NCBI GenBank assembly: GCA_019236485.1
Contig: JAFAIY010000172.1
Location: 1-9,612 of the forward strand
Reading direction: 5' to 3'
DNA from: Comamonas sp.
GTDB lineage: Bacteria; Pseudomonadota; Gammaproteobacteria; Burkholderiales; Burkholderiaceae_C
DNA length: 9,612 bases
Part shown: positions 1-8,300 of the stretch, one piece after another
How positions within the stretch are numbered: the stretch's first letter is position 1
Layout: every line of letters starts with the position of its first letter
Notes under the pieces: generated by a model
What the model was told of the DNA's origin: nothing
The model's input: only the letters and a program-made list of their open reading frames with translations
The model's database searches: none
Program-made: the position numbers and the translations under genes

Positions 1-78
1 CCGAACAGAAGGCCGGTATCAAATCAAGCGTGATGCAAAGACAGCATTCACCTAAACTGTGGGATTGTAACGTCTAGG

Positions 79-156
79 CTTTGCTCCTGTGCTGCAAAGG
101 GGCGGAGCGTAGCGGCCATGAGACGCTCTGCAACAGCGCAGATGCAAGACGCTGTT
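79..156. other. Cluster of three stem-loops upstream of psd
   Basis: Three inverted repeats follow each other within 78 bases. CTTTGC (79-84) pairs with GCAAAG (94-99). A stem at 103-110 pairs with 123-130, with core GAGCGT/ACGCTC plus a G-U and an outer C-G pair. AACAGCG (132-138) pairs with CGCTGTT (150-156). No T-tract follows on either strand, so this does not look like an intrinsic terminator. It could be a structured leader, a small RNA or chance pairing. The rest of 1-290 holds no gene I can support. Two short frames (2-55 and 3-77, both +) are open from the left edge to a stop and could be the tail of an upstream gene, but their few codons match nothing I recognise. Confidence 0.25.
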
Positions 157-218
157 CCATGACTCCTATGAACGGTGCGTCGCGCCTGAACGTGATTTCG
201 GGGTTGGCAGTCGAAAAG

Positions 219-270
219 TTGCCGTCGTCAAGTCTGGCTTGGCTAGAATCCTCATCCAAATCTCTATAAC
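219..270 (+). promoter_or_regulatory. Candidate psd promoter region
   Basis: Two -10-like hexamers lie just upstream of psd. TAGAAT (244-249) has TTGCCG (219-224) as a possible -35 at a long spacing of 19. TATAAC (265-270) has TTGGCT (239-244) at spacing 20. Neither has an ideal spacer. If TATAAC is used, transcription would start around 276-278 and leave a leader of only about 13-15 bases before the psd GTG. Assignment is by eye and weak. Confidence 0.25.
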
Positions 271-290
271 TTTGATAGCAAAAATTCATT

Positions 291-1148
291 GTGTCTGATC
301 GACTTGCCGTACTTTCCCAATATCTCTTGCCCAAGCAGGCCCTGACTGCGTTGATGGGAAAACTGGCGCAGGCCGAGGCCGGGGGATTGACGACGGCGGT
401 CATTCGCCGCTTCATCCAGCGCTACCGGGTCAATATGGCGGAGGCGGCCAATCCCGACCCTGCTGCCTATGCGACTTTCAACGCTTTTTTCACGCGTGCG
501 CTCAAGGATGGGGTGCGCCCGCTGGTGCCGGCGGACTGGATCTGTCCCGTCGATGGCGCCATCAGCCAGTTCGGCAAGATCGAGGGCGAGCAGATTTTTC
601 AGGCCAAGGGCCATCAGTACAGTGCCACGGCGCTGGTCGGCGGTGATGCCGCTTTGGCGCACCAGTTCGACAACGGCAGCTTCGCGACGATTTACCTGAG
701 CCCGCGCGACTATCACCGCATCCATATGCCTTGCGCCGGCAAGCTGCGCCGCATGATCTATGTGCCCGGCGATCTGTTTTCTGTGAACCCCGTGACGGCA
801 CGCGGCGTGCCCGGGCTGTTTGCGCGCAACGAGCGTGTGGTGTGCGTATTCGATTCGGAGCACGGCCCGTTTGTGCTGGTGCTGGTGGGCGCCACTATCG
901 TGGGCAGCATGGCGACGGTCTGGCATGGCGTGGTGAATCCGCCGCGGCCCGGTCGCATCCAGACCTGGGACTATGCGGGTGCCGATGCCGTGGAGTTCGC
1001 TCAGGGCCAGGAAATGGGGTATTTCCAGCTGGGCTCCACCGTGGTCATGCTGTTCCCGCAGCAGGCGGGCCTGCAGTTCAACGCGGCCTGGCAGCCCGCA
1101 GCGCCGGTGCAGCTGGGCCAGCTGATGGCCAACGCGCAGCAGCCCTGA
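291..1148 (+). CDS. psd: Phosphatidylserine decarboxylase proenzyme (EC 4.1.1.65)
   Basis: This pyruvoyl enzyme decarboxylates phosphatidylserine to phosphatidylethanolamine, the last step of PE synthesis, at the inner face of the cytoplasmic membrane. The 285-residue protein is near the usual length for proteobacterial proenzymes. The LGST self-cleavage motif is at 247-250. Cleavage between Gly248 and Ser249 would give a beta chain of 248 residues and an alpha chain of 37 residues whose first Ser becomes the pyruvoyl group. The other residues of the known self-cleavage triad are present as Asp88 (PVDGA) and His145 (YHRIHMP, 141-147), and His142 is also conserved. The GDLFSVN motif is present too. 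The start is GTG: an in-frame TAG at 276-278 leaves no other usual start before it, and there is no clear Shine-Dalgarno sequence. The gene appears to be transcribed alone and is followed by a strong hairpin terminator. Identity is secure; the exact expression signals are not. Confidence 0.98.
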   Translation: MSDRLAVLSQYLLPKQALTALMGKLAQAEAGGLTTAVIRRFIQRYRVNMAEAANPDPAAYATFNAFFTRALKDGVRPLVPADWICPVDGAISQFGKIEGEQIFQAKGHQYSATALVGGDAALAHQFDNGSFATIYLSPRDYHRIHMPCAGKLRRMIYVPGDLFSVNPVTARGVPGLFARNERVVCVFDSEHGPFVLVLVGATIVGSMATVWHGVVNPPRPGRIQTWDYAGADAVEFAQGQEMGYFQLGSTVVMLFPQQAGLQFNAAWQPAAPVQLGQLMANAQQP

Positions 1149-1165
1149 TCATCGAGCGAGATGGC

Positions 1166-1202
1166 AAAAGCCGCTGCTGCCATGCGCACCAGCGGCTTTT
1201 TT
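1166..1202. terminator. Bidirectional intrinsic terminator between psd and the 86-aa gene
   Basis: AAAAGCCGCTG (1166-1176) pairs perfectly over 11 bp with CAGCGGCTTTT (1190-1200) around a 13-base loop, and the T run continues to 1202. On the plus strand this is a G+C-rich stem followed by six Ts, 17 bases after the psd stop. Read on the minus strand the same stem ends in four Ts, so it can also end transcripts coming from glnD and the small gene. Two convergent genes sharing one terminator is a common compact arrangement. Confidence 0.85.
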
Positions 1203-1216
1203 GCGGCTTGAACGGT

Positions 1217-1477
1217 TCAGAGGAACCAGGTCAGCGGCTCGGGGCGTCTTTCCGTGGTGAACACGCTGGGCGCCAGGCGCAGGCGGTCCGGCTTGACGGG
1301 GTCGTCCTGGCCTTGAAGATAGACCATGAGTTCGCGTCGGCGCAGGATGACATGGCTGACGATCTCGCGCCGGCCATTCTGGGTGACCTCGGTGCCGGGG
1401 CGAAACAGTGGCATATGAAACAGGCCACTGCGTGTGGCGGGCGGCGATGCCGCGACTTCATTGGAGGCGAGCTGCAT
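1217..1477 (-). CDS. Small protein of unknown function, downstream of glnD
   Basis: I do not recognise this 86-residue protein. It has no signal peptide, membrane segment or cysteine pattern. From residue 22 onward it alternates hydrophobic and charged residues (FRPGTEV, REIVSHVILRR, LMVYLQG, then VKPDRLRL), which suggests a small beta-barrel of the SH3/KOW kind. That is inference from pattern only. It is basic and Arg-rich (RRRE at 46-49). The ATG at 1477 is favoured because GGA (1484-1486, read on the minus strand) lies 6 bases before it, whereas Met22 has no such site. Support for a real gene comes from that ribosome binding site, from lying 75 bp after glnD on the same strand without a terminator between, and from ending just before the shared terminator. 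It is probably co-transcribed with glnD. Confidence 0.7.
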   Translation of the reverse strand: MQLASNEVAASPPATRSGLFHMPLFRPGTEVTQNGRREIVSHVILRRRELMVYLQGQDDPVKPDRLRLAPSVFTTERRPEPLTWFL

Positions 1478-1552
1478 GGGCTTTCCGTGGTAGTGGTGAG
1501 TGCTTATCGACAGCTCGCGCGCAAACTAAAGCCGAAATTGCACCGCCTCTGC

Positions 1553-4201
1553 TCAGCTCGTCTGCGCCAGCGACTTCAGCAGCTCGGTTTCTATGCGTAG
1601 CTGGCTGGCGCTGTCCTGCAGTTCGGCGCCCTCGATCAGGAAGGTGTCCTCCACGCGCTCGCCCAGGGTGCTGATCTTGGCCAGATGCACGCTGATCTGG
1701 TGCTGGGTCAGGATGCGGGCAATGATGTAGAGCAGACCGGCGCGGTCCGATGCCGAGATGGACAGCAGCCAGTGCTGGGCTTTTTCGTCGGGCCGCAGCA
1801 GCACGCGCGGCGCGAACGGAAAGCTCTTGACGCGCCGCGACAGGCGCCTGCGCGAGGGTTCGGGCAGGGGGCCGCCGCGCACCAGGGTGCTTGTCAGATC
1901 GCTTTCCACCATGTGCATGAGTTCGCGGTACTGCTCCTGCATGGCCGGGGCCACGACCTGGAAGGTGTCCAGCGCATAGCCGTTGTTGGCCGTGTGCACC
2001 CGCGCGTCGAGGATGGAAAAGCCAGAGCGGTCGAAATAGCTGCAGATGCGCGCAAACAGATCGGCCTGGTCGGGTGCATAGACCAGTACCTGCAGGCCTT
2101 CGCCGGCCAGGGAGCGGCGCGCGCGCACCACGGGTTTGCCGGAGCCCACATGGCGCGAGAGGTGGCGCGTGTGCCAGGCGATGTCGGCGGCCTCATGGCG
2201 CATGAAGTAGCTCACGTCCAGCGAGTCCCAGAGTTTCTTGTGGGACTCGAAAGGCTGGGCCGAAAGCGCCAGCTGCACCAGGGCCTCGCGCTTGCGGGCT
2301 TCGATTTCGGCCGCCGCATCCGGGGCGCGGCCGCCGAGCACGCGCAGCGTCAGGCGGTAGGTGTCCTCCAGCAGCTTGCCCTTCCAGGCGCTCCAGACCT
2401 TGGGGCTGGTGCCGCGGATGTCGGCCACCGTCAGCAGATACAGGGCGGTGAGCTTGCGCTCGTTGCCCACACGCTCGGCGAAGGCGCGGATCACATCGGG
2501 GTCGGACAGGTCTTGCTTCTGCGCCACCTGGCTCATGGTCAGATGCTCGCGCACCAGAAACTCCACCAGCTCGGCATCGGCCTTGTCGATCTGGTGGGCA
2601 CGGCAAAAGCGCTTGACCTCGACGGCGCCGATGATGGAGTGGTCGCCGCCGCGGCCCTTGCCTATATCGTGGAACAGCGCCGCCAGATATAGCAGCCAGG
2701 GCTTGTCCCAGCCCGCGGCGAGCTGGGAGCAGAACGGATACTCGTGCGCATGCTCGGCCATGAAGAAGCGCCTGACATTGCGCAGCACCATCAGGATATG
2801 CTGGTCCACGGTGTAGACATGGAACAGATCGTGCTGCATCTGTCCCACGATGCGGCGGAAGGGCCAGAGATAGCGGCCCAGCACCGAGGTCTGGTTCATC
2901 AGCCGTATCGCATGGGTGATGCCGCGCGGCTGCTGCAGTATCTGCATGAAGGTGGCGCGGTTGACCGGGTCGCGCCGGAAGGCGCTGTCCATCACGTCGC
3001 GGCTGGCGTACAGCGCGCGCAGCGTGCGGGTGGAGAGTCCGGTCAGTCCCTCATGCTGCTCGTACATGAGGAAGGTCTCGAGGATCGCATGCGGGTCGCG
3101 TTCGTAGAGATCGTCACCGGCGACCTCGATGGTGCCCGCTTTCTCGAAGAAGCGCTGGTTCAGGCGGATCAGCTTGTGCGAGCGCGGGTTGAGCCGCTCC
3201 TCTATGCTCATGCGCACGATCTGGCACAGCTGGGTCACGGCCTTGGCGGCCCAGTAGTAGTGGCGCATCAGGGTCTCGCCGGCGCGCATGGCCAGCTTGC
3301 GCCCCTCGGGCGTGGTCGAGCGGTAGCCGAACATCTCGGCCACGGCGGTCTGCAGATCGAACACCAGCCGGTCCTCATGGCGGCCCGCCGCCGCATGCAG
3401 GCGCGCGCGGATCAGGCTCAGCAGGGATTCATTGGATTCGAGCTGCTGCTCCTCAAACGGGGTGATCAGGCCTTGCTCGGCCAGCTCGCGCCAGCTGTCG
3501 CCAAAGCCCGCGGCCTTGGCCAGCCAGAGCATGGTGTGCAGGTCGCGCAGCCCGCCTGGCGACTCCTTGCAGTTGGGCTCCAGCGAGTAGGGGGTGAAGT
3601 CATATTTGGCATGGCGCTGACGCATCTCCAGCAGCTTGCCCTCCACAAAGGCCTGAGGGTCCAGCTCGCGGCGGAACTGGGTTTCGAACTCGGCAAACAG
3701 CGGCTTGCTGCCCGTGATCAGGCGCGACTCCAGCATGGAAGTCTGCACGGTCAGGTCCTGGGCCGCTTCCTGCAGGCATTCGGCCAGGCTGCGCACGCTG
3801 GAGCCTATCTCCAGGCCCGCATCCCAGCAGCTGCTGATGAAGCGCTCGACGCAGGCCGCAAATTCGGGATCGGGTCCGGCACTGTTTTGGGGCAGCAGCA
3901 CCAGCACGTCGATATCGGAGCAGGGAAACAGCTGGGCGCGCCCATAGCCGCCCACGGCCAGCAGCGCGGCCCCGGCGGGCATGGAGGCGCGCTGCCAGAG
4001 CGCGCGCAGCAGGCCGTCGGCCAGTTCACTGAATTGGTGCAGCACGCCGCGCACGCTGCGCCGGCCCAGGGTGGGGTTGTGCAGCAGTGCAATCTGCCGC
4101 GCCTTGGCCGCGCGGTACTCTTCGCGCAGCGCTGGCAGAGAGTCAAGGTCGGAGGCGTCGGGCGCGGGCGCCGGGTTGGAGCTGGAGGCAGAGAAGGTCA
4201 T
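1553..4201 (-). CDS. glnD: Bifunctional PII uridylyltransferase / uridylyl-removing enzyme
   Basis: GlnD is the cytoplasmic glutamine sensor that uridylylates PII proteins (GlnB/GlnK) when glutamine is low and removes UMP when it is high, steering glutamine synthetase and NtrB/NtrC. The 882 residues match the usual size (about 890 in E. coli). Domain order is standard. The nucleotidyltransferase domain has GGYGR at 84-88 and SDID at 95-98, with Asp96 and Asp98 as metal ligands. The SPGGLRD motif is at 214-220. The HD domain carries [11 protein letters not shown] (458-468), His511-Asp512 and GGDHS (518-522), followed by [11 protein letters not shown] (593-603). Two C-terminal ACT domains lie at about 704-780 and 811-882. 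Both activities should therefore be intact. The ATG at 4201 is preceded by an in-frame TGA at 4220-4222 and has only a weak ribosome site. The terminator after map implies that glnD has its own promoter within 4202-4327, which I cannot place with confidence. The small gene at 1217-1477 lies 75 bp downstream. Confidence 0.98.
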   Translation of the reverse strand: MTFSASSSNPAPAPDASDLDSLPALREEYRAAKARQIALLHNPTLGRRSVRGVLHQFSELADGLLRALWQRASMPAGAALLAVGGYGRAQLFPCSDIDVLVLLPQNSAGPDPEFAACVERFISSCWDAGLEIGSSVRSLAECLQEAAQDLTVQTSMLESRLITGSKPLFAEFETQFRRELDPQAFVEGKLLEMRQRHAKYDFTPYSLEPNCKESPGGLRDLHTMLWLAKAAGFGDSWRELAEQGLITPFEEQQLESNESLLSLIRARLHAAAGRHEDRLVFDLQTAVAEMFGYRSTTPEGRKLAMRAGETLMRHYYWAAKAVTQLCQIVRMSIEERLNPRSHKLIRLNQRFFEKAGTIEVAGDDLYERDPHAILETFLMYEQHEGLTGLSTRTLRALYASRDVMDSAFRRDPVNRATFMQILQQPRGITHAIRLMNQTSVLGRYLWPFRRIVGQMQHDLFHVYTVDQHILMVLRNVRRFFMAEHAHEYPFCSQLAAGWDKPWLLYLAALFHDIGKGRGGDHSIIGAVEVKRFCRAHQIDKADAELVEFLVREHLTMSQVAQKQDLSDPDVIRAFAERVGNERKLTALYLLTVADIRGTSPKVWSAWKGKLLEDTYRLTLRVLGGRAPDAAAEIEARKREALVQLALSAQPFESHKKLWDSLDVSYFMRHEAADIAWHTRHLSRHVGSGKPVVRARRSLAGEGLQVLVYAPDQADLFARICSYFDRSGFSILDARVHTANNGYALDTFQVVAPAMQEQYRELMHMVESDLTSTLVRGGPLPEPSRRRLSRRVKSFPFAPRVLLRPDEKAQHWLLSISASDRAGLLYIIARILTQHQISVHLAKISTLGERVEDTFLIEGAELQDSASQLRIETELLKSLAQTS

Positions 4202-4327
4202 GCGCGGCAGAAAAGAGTTTCAACAGAGCAAGTGCTTGGCTCTCACCTTAACTCAAGCGGGGTGGGCCTGAGGTCGGTGCTGGCAAAAAGATGAGCGGCT
4301 GGCGCTTGCTGCACAATGGCTGCAAGC

Positions 4328-4365
4328 AAAAAATATGCCGCCTCCGGTCCGGCCGGTGGCGGCAT
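4328..4365 (-). terminator. Intrinsic terminator after map
   Basis: ATGCCGCC (4335-4342) pairs with GGCGGCAT (4358-4365). After a T-T mismatch, CCGG (4344-4347) pairs with CCGG (4353-4356) around a 5-base loop. Read on the minus strand, this strong stem is followed by A and then six Ts (4333-4328). It begins 23 bases beyond the map stop codon. It should end most map transcripts before glnD, leaving glnD largely dependent on a promoter in the remaining 126 bp. Confidence 0.8.
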
Positions 4366-4388
4366 GGGGCCGGGCCGCGGTGGCGGCC

Positions 4389-5201
4389 TCAGGTGCGGAT
4401 GGCGGTGATGAAGTCCGGCGGCGTGGGCGAGCCGTCCGACCAGGTCAGCACGTCGTAGCCGGTCTTGGTGACGGCGATCATCAGCTCCCACTGGGCCGAG
4501 AGGCTGCGGTCCTTGGTGATCACGGTCCAGCCGTCGGGCATGGCCTTGATGTCGCGCTTGCCCAGATTGAGCATGGGCTCGATGGTGAAGACCATGCCTT
4601 CCTCCAGGACCACGCCGCTGCCCGGCTGGCCGTAGTGCAGCACCTGGGGCTCATCGTGGAACACCTTGCCTATGCCGTGGCCGCAGTACTCGCGCACCAC
4701 GGAGAGGTTGTTGCTCTCGGCAAAGCTCTGGATGGCGTGGCCGATGTCGCCGAGCGTGGCGCCGGGCTTGACCTGCTGTATGCCCTTCCACATGGCTTCA
4801 AACGTGAGCTTGCTCAGGCGCTTGGCGGCGATCGTGCTCTCGCCGATGAGGAACATGCGGCTGTTGTCGCCGAACCAGCCGTCATCGGTGATGATGGTCA
4901 CGTCGACATTGACGATATCGCCCTTCTTCAAGGGCTTGTCGTTGGGGATGCCGTGGCACACCACCTGGTTGACCGAGGTGCAGACATAGGCCGGGTAGGG
5001 CGTCATGCCCGGCGGCTGGTAACCCAGGCAGGCGGTCTTGGTGCCTTGCTGGGCCATGCGCTCGGCGCACAAATCATCGATTTGCTGGGTGGTGATGCCG
5101 GGCTTGATATGGGGGGTGATGTAGTCCAGCACATCCGAAGCAAAACGGCCTGCGATACGCATGCGCTCAATGTCTTCGGGGGTCTTCAGGGTGATGCTCA
5201 T
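4389..5201 (-). CDS. map: Type I methionine aminopeptidase (EC 3.4.11.18)
   Basis: This enzyme removes the initiator methionine from nascent cytoplasmic proteins when the second residue is small. It is essential in most bacteria. The protein has 270 residues, close to the usual 260-270 for the bacterial form, and lacks an N-terminal extension. The five pita-bread metal ligands are all present: Asp100 (NVDVT), Asp112 (GDNSR), His175 (CGHGIG), Glu208 (TIEPM) and Glu239 (SAQWEL). The substrate-pocket motif VCHGIP is at 81-86. An oddity is Leu240 directly after the last ligand, where the E. coli type I enzyme has His (E-H-T). The ATG at 5201 follows GATAAT (5213-5208 on the minus strand) with only six bases between, so the transcript may be leaderless or nearly so. 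The gene diverges from purL and is separated from glnD downstream by a terminator, although map followed by glnD is a long-conserved gene order in proteobacteria. Confidence 0.98.
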   Translation of the reverse strand: MSITLKTPEDIERMRIAGRFASDVLDYITPHIKPGITTQQIDDLCAERMAQQGTKTACLGYQPPGMTPYPAYVCTSVNQVVCHGIPNDKPLKKGDIVNVDVTIITDDGWFGDNSRMFLIGESTIAAKRLSKLTFEAMWKGIQQVKPGATLGDIGHAIQSFAESNNLSVVREYCGHGIGKVFHDEPQVLHYGQPGSGVVLEEGMVFTIEPMLNLGKRDIKAMPDGWTVITKDRSLSAQWELMIAVTKTGYDVLTWSDGSPTPPDFITAIRT

Positions 5202-5207
5202 GGCGGA

Positions 5208-5213
5208 ATTATC
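5208..5213 (-). promoter_or_regulatory. Candidate -10 element of map, placed for leaderless start
   Basis: Read on the minus strand this is GATAAT, five of six matches to the sigma-70 -10 consensus. Six bases separate it from the map ATG, which would put the start of transcription at about the A of the start codon. No convincing -35 is seen at the expected distance (CTGCAG at 5231-5236 is a poor match), and there is no Shine-Dalgarno sequence at normal spacing, which fits a leaderless message but does not prove it. Confidence 0.35.
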
Positions 5214-5277
5214 CCATCGCTGCCGTGAGCCTGCAGGGGCAAGGGGCGGGAACGCCGAGGGTTAGTGCTAGGCACGG

Positions 5278-5283
5278 TAAAAT
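5278..5283 (+). promoter_or_regulatory. Candidate -10 element of purL
   Basis: TAAAAT lies 96 bases before the purL start and matches the -10 consensus at five of six positions. The -35 region at 5255-5260 is a poor match. A short inverted repeat, GTGC-TAG-GCAC (5265-5275), ends two bases before it, where a regulator could bind. Use of this site would give a leader of about 90 bases containing the stem-loop at 5301-5350. Confidence 0.35.
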
Positions 5284-5300
5284 CCGAGGCTCACCGATTC

Positions 5301-5350
5301 AGCGCCCTGGCCGGGTCCTCGCACAAGCAGGGCCGGGCCGTGGCGCTTTT
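5301..5350 (+). promoter_or_regulatory. Terminator-like, partly alternative stem-loops in the purL leader
   Basis: AGCGCC (5301-5306) can pair with GGCGCT (5342-5347). After a 2-by-2 internal loop, GGCC (5309-5312) pairs with GGCC (5336-5339), and TTTT (5347-5350) ends the structure. A competing stem pairs GCCCTG (5304-5309) with CAGGGC (5328-5333); it uses some of the same bases, so the two cannot form together. This resembles an attenuator layout in front of a purine gene. The T-tract is short, no leader peptide or known riboswitch is recognisable, and GC-rich DNA easily forms such stems. Confidence 0.3.
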
Positions 5351-5379
5351 CACCAGCCTTCACATAAACAGGCCGCCAC

Positions 5380-8300
5380 GTGACATTGCATCTGACACAG
5401 TTTGAGGGTGGAAACGCCCTGAGCTCGTTCCGCGCCCAACAGCTTCTGACCGACCTGGTCGCCATCCACCCCAAGATCACCGGCATTGCCGCGCGGTTCG
5501 TCCACTTGGTGGCCACCGAAGGGGCTCCTGTGCCCGCATTGCAAGAGCGCCTGTCGGCGCTCTTGAGCTATGGAGACCCTTACGAAGGTGCCGATGAAGG
5601 TCTGGCCTTTGTCGTCACGCCGCGCCTGGGCACGATCTCGCCCTGGGCTTCCAAGGCCACCGACATCGCGCGCAACTGCGGCCTGAACGTGTTCCGCGTG
5701 GAGCGCATCACCGAGTACCGCGTGGCTCTGAAGTCGGGTCTCTTGGGCGGACAGCCCGAGTTGAGCGCCGAGCAGACCGCGCAGATTGCCGCTCTGCTGC
5801 ACGACCGCATGACCGAGTCGGTGTTTGCGACGCGCACCGAGGCCGAAAAGCTGTTCACCACGCTGGCAGCCCAGCCCATGGAGTTTGTGGACGTGCTGGG
5901 CGGCGGCAGCGCTGCGCTGGAAACCGCCAACAAGCAGTGGGGCCTGGCCCTGGCCGACGACGAGATCGAGTATCTGGTCAAGGCCTTCAACGGCCTCAAG
6001 CGCAACCCCACCGATGTGGAGCTGATGATGTTCGCCCAGGCGAACTCCGAGCACTGCCGCCACAAGATCTTCAACGCCAACTTCACCATCGACGGTGTGG
6101 CGCAGGAGAAATCGCTGTTCGGCATGATCCGCAACACCGAAGCCGTCTCGCCCCAGCACACGGTGGTGGCGTACTCGGACAATGCCTCCATCATGGAAGG
6201 CCATGAGGTCGAGCGCTTCAGCGCCAAATTCGACACTGCTGCAGATGCGGTGCGCGCTCCCAGCTACCAGAAGCAGAGCGCTCTGAGCCATGTGCTGATG
6301 AAGGTGGAAACGCATAACCACCCCACGGCCATCTCTCCCTTCCCCGGCGCCTCCACGGGTGCGGGCGGCGAGATCCGCGACGAGGGCGCAACCGGCCGCG
6401 GCTCCAAGCCCAAGGCGGGCCTCACGGGTTTCACGGTCTCCAAGCTCTGGGGCAGCGAAGTCGGCAAGCCCGAACATATCGCCAGCCCGCTGCAGATCAT
6501 GATCGAAGGCCCGCTGGGTGGCGCGGCCTTCAACAACGAGTTCGGCCGTCCCAATCTGACCGGCTATTTCCGCGAATACGAACAGCAGGTCGGCGATATC
6601 ACGCGCGGCTATCACAAGCCCATCATGATCGCGGGTGGCCTGGGTGTGATCGATGCCCAGCAGACCAAGAAGATTCTGTTCCCCGCGGGCACACTGCTGA
6701 TCCAGCTGGGCGGCCCCGGCATGCGCATCGGCATGGGCGGCGGCGCGGCCAGCTCCATGGCTTCGGGCACGAACGCGGCCGAGCTGGACTTCGACTCGGT
6801 GCAACGCGGCAATCCCGAGATCGAGCGCCGTGCGCAAGAAGTCATCAACCACTGCTGGCAGCAGGGCGCAAACAACCCGATTCTGGCCATCCACGACGTG
6901 GGCGCCGGCGGTATCTCCAACGCCTTCCCCGAGCTGACCAACGACGCGGGCCGCGGTGCACGCTTTGATCTGCGCGCCGTCAAGCTCGAAGAATCGGGCC
7001 TGGCGCCCAAGGAAATCTGGTCCAACGAATCGCAGGAACGCTATGTGCTGGCGATTGCGCCCGAATCGCTGGCGCAGTTCACGGCCTTCTGCGAGCGCGA
7101 GCGTTGCCCGTTTGCCGTGATCGGCACGGCGACCGAAGAGCGCCAACTGGTGCTGGAAGACACGGCCGTGGCATCGGGCGACCAGAAGCTGCCCGTAGAC
7201 ATGCCCATGGAAGTGCTGCTGGGCAAGCCGCCCAAGATGCACAAGGACGTGACGACGGTGACGCGCGAGCTGCCCGCCATCGACCTGACCGGCGTGCCGC
7301 TGGAAAAAGCCGTGATCGAAGTGTTGGCTCACCCCACGGTGGCCTCCAAGCGCTTTTTGATCACCATCGGCGACCGCGCGGTGGGCGGTCTGACCCACCG
7401 CGACCAGATGGTCGGCCCCTGGCAGGTTCCCGTGGCCGACGTGGCCGTGACCCTGGCCGACTTCAAGGGCTTCAAGGGCGAGGCCATGGCCATGGGCGAG
7501 CGTACGCCGCTGGCCGCCATCAATGCCCCGGCCTCGGGCCGCATGGCCGTGGCCGAAGCCATCACCAATATGCTGGCCGCGCCCATCGAGCTGTCCAAGG
7601 TCAAGATGTCGGCCAACTGGATGGCTGCCTGCGGCGAGGCCGGCGAAGACGCGGCGCTCTACGCCACGGTGAAGGCCGTGGGCATGGAGCTGTGTCCGGC
7701 GCTGAACATTTCCATTCCCGTGGGCAAGGACTCGCTGTCCATGCGCACGCAGTGGAATGAAAACGGCCAGACCAAGAAGGTGACTTCGCCGGTCAGCCTG
7801 ATCATCACGGGTTTTGCCGCTATCGACGATGTGCGCGGCACGCTGACCCCGCAGCTGAACGCTGAAGAGGAGGACAGCACCCTGGTGCTGATCGACCTGT
7901 CGCGCGGCAAGATGCGCATGGGCGGCTCCATCCTGGGCCAGGTGCTGAACCAGGCCGGCAACGAGACGCCTGACCTCGACGAGGCCAAGGACCTGATCGC
8001 CATGGTCGACGCCGTGAATGCGCTGCGCGCCAAGGGCCAGATCCTGGCCTATCACGACAAGGGCGACGGCGGCCTGCTGGCCACCGTGGCCGAAATGGCC
8101 TTCGCCGGCCATGTGGGCGTGGCGCTGAATGTGGACATGCTGATCACCGAAGGCGACGGCATCAGCGACAGCCGCATGGACAGCGGCGAAGGCAAGAACT
8201 GGGGCAACCAGGTCTCGGGCCGCCGCGAGGACCTGACACTGCGCGCGCTGTTCAATGAAGAGCTGGGCGCCGTGCTGCAGATCAAGACAGCAGACCGCGC

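Noticed and set aside
1..77. Possible 3' end of a gene entering from the left edge, or start of a divergent gene
   Set aside because: Plus-strand frames ending at 55 and 77 and a minus-strand TTG near 25 are all open to the edge, but each offers too few codons and no motif to choose between them.
81..269. Small plus-strand frame of 62 codons before psd
   Set aside because: It has a TTG start with no ribosome site, no recognisable sequence, and overlaps the stem-loop cluster. It could be coding, but nothing supports it.
264..926. 220-codon minus-strand frame over psd
   Set aside because: It is antisense to a well-supported gene, has His/Ala/Arg-rich composition and no recognisable domain.
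731..1600. 289-codon plus-strand frame running from inside psd past the terminator into the small gene
   Set aside because: It overlaps psd in another frame, crosses a strong terminator, overlaps the 86-residue gene and has an Arg/Gly/Ala-rich shadow composition.
1685..2692. 335-codon open frame on the plus strand over the 3' half of glnD
   Set aside because: It has the same codon-aligned shadow pattern, covering the glnD HD and ACT domains, which are clearly coded on the minus strand.
2744..4294. 516-codon open frame on the plus strand over glnD
   Set aside because: It is codon-aligned antisense to glnD, with His/Gln/Ala/Gly-rich shadow composition and no recognisable motif.
4335..5228. 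297-codon open frame on the plus strand over map
   Set aside because: It is a codon-aligned shadow of map, with repetitive Val/Gly/His/Asp composition and no domain.
5202..5379. Purine riboswitch or PurR-type operator between map and purL
   Set aside because: No purine riboswitch core and no recognisable PurR box is visible; only the short palindrome and leader stems reported above.
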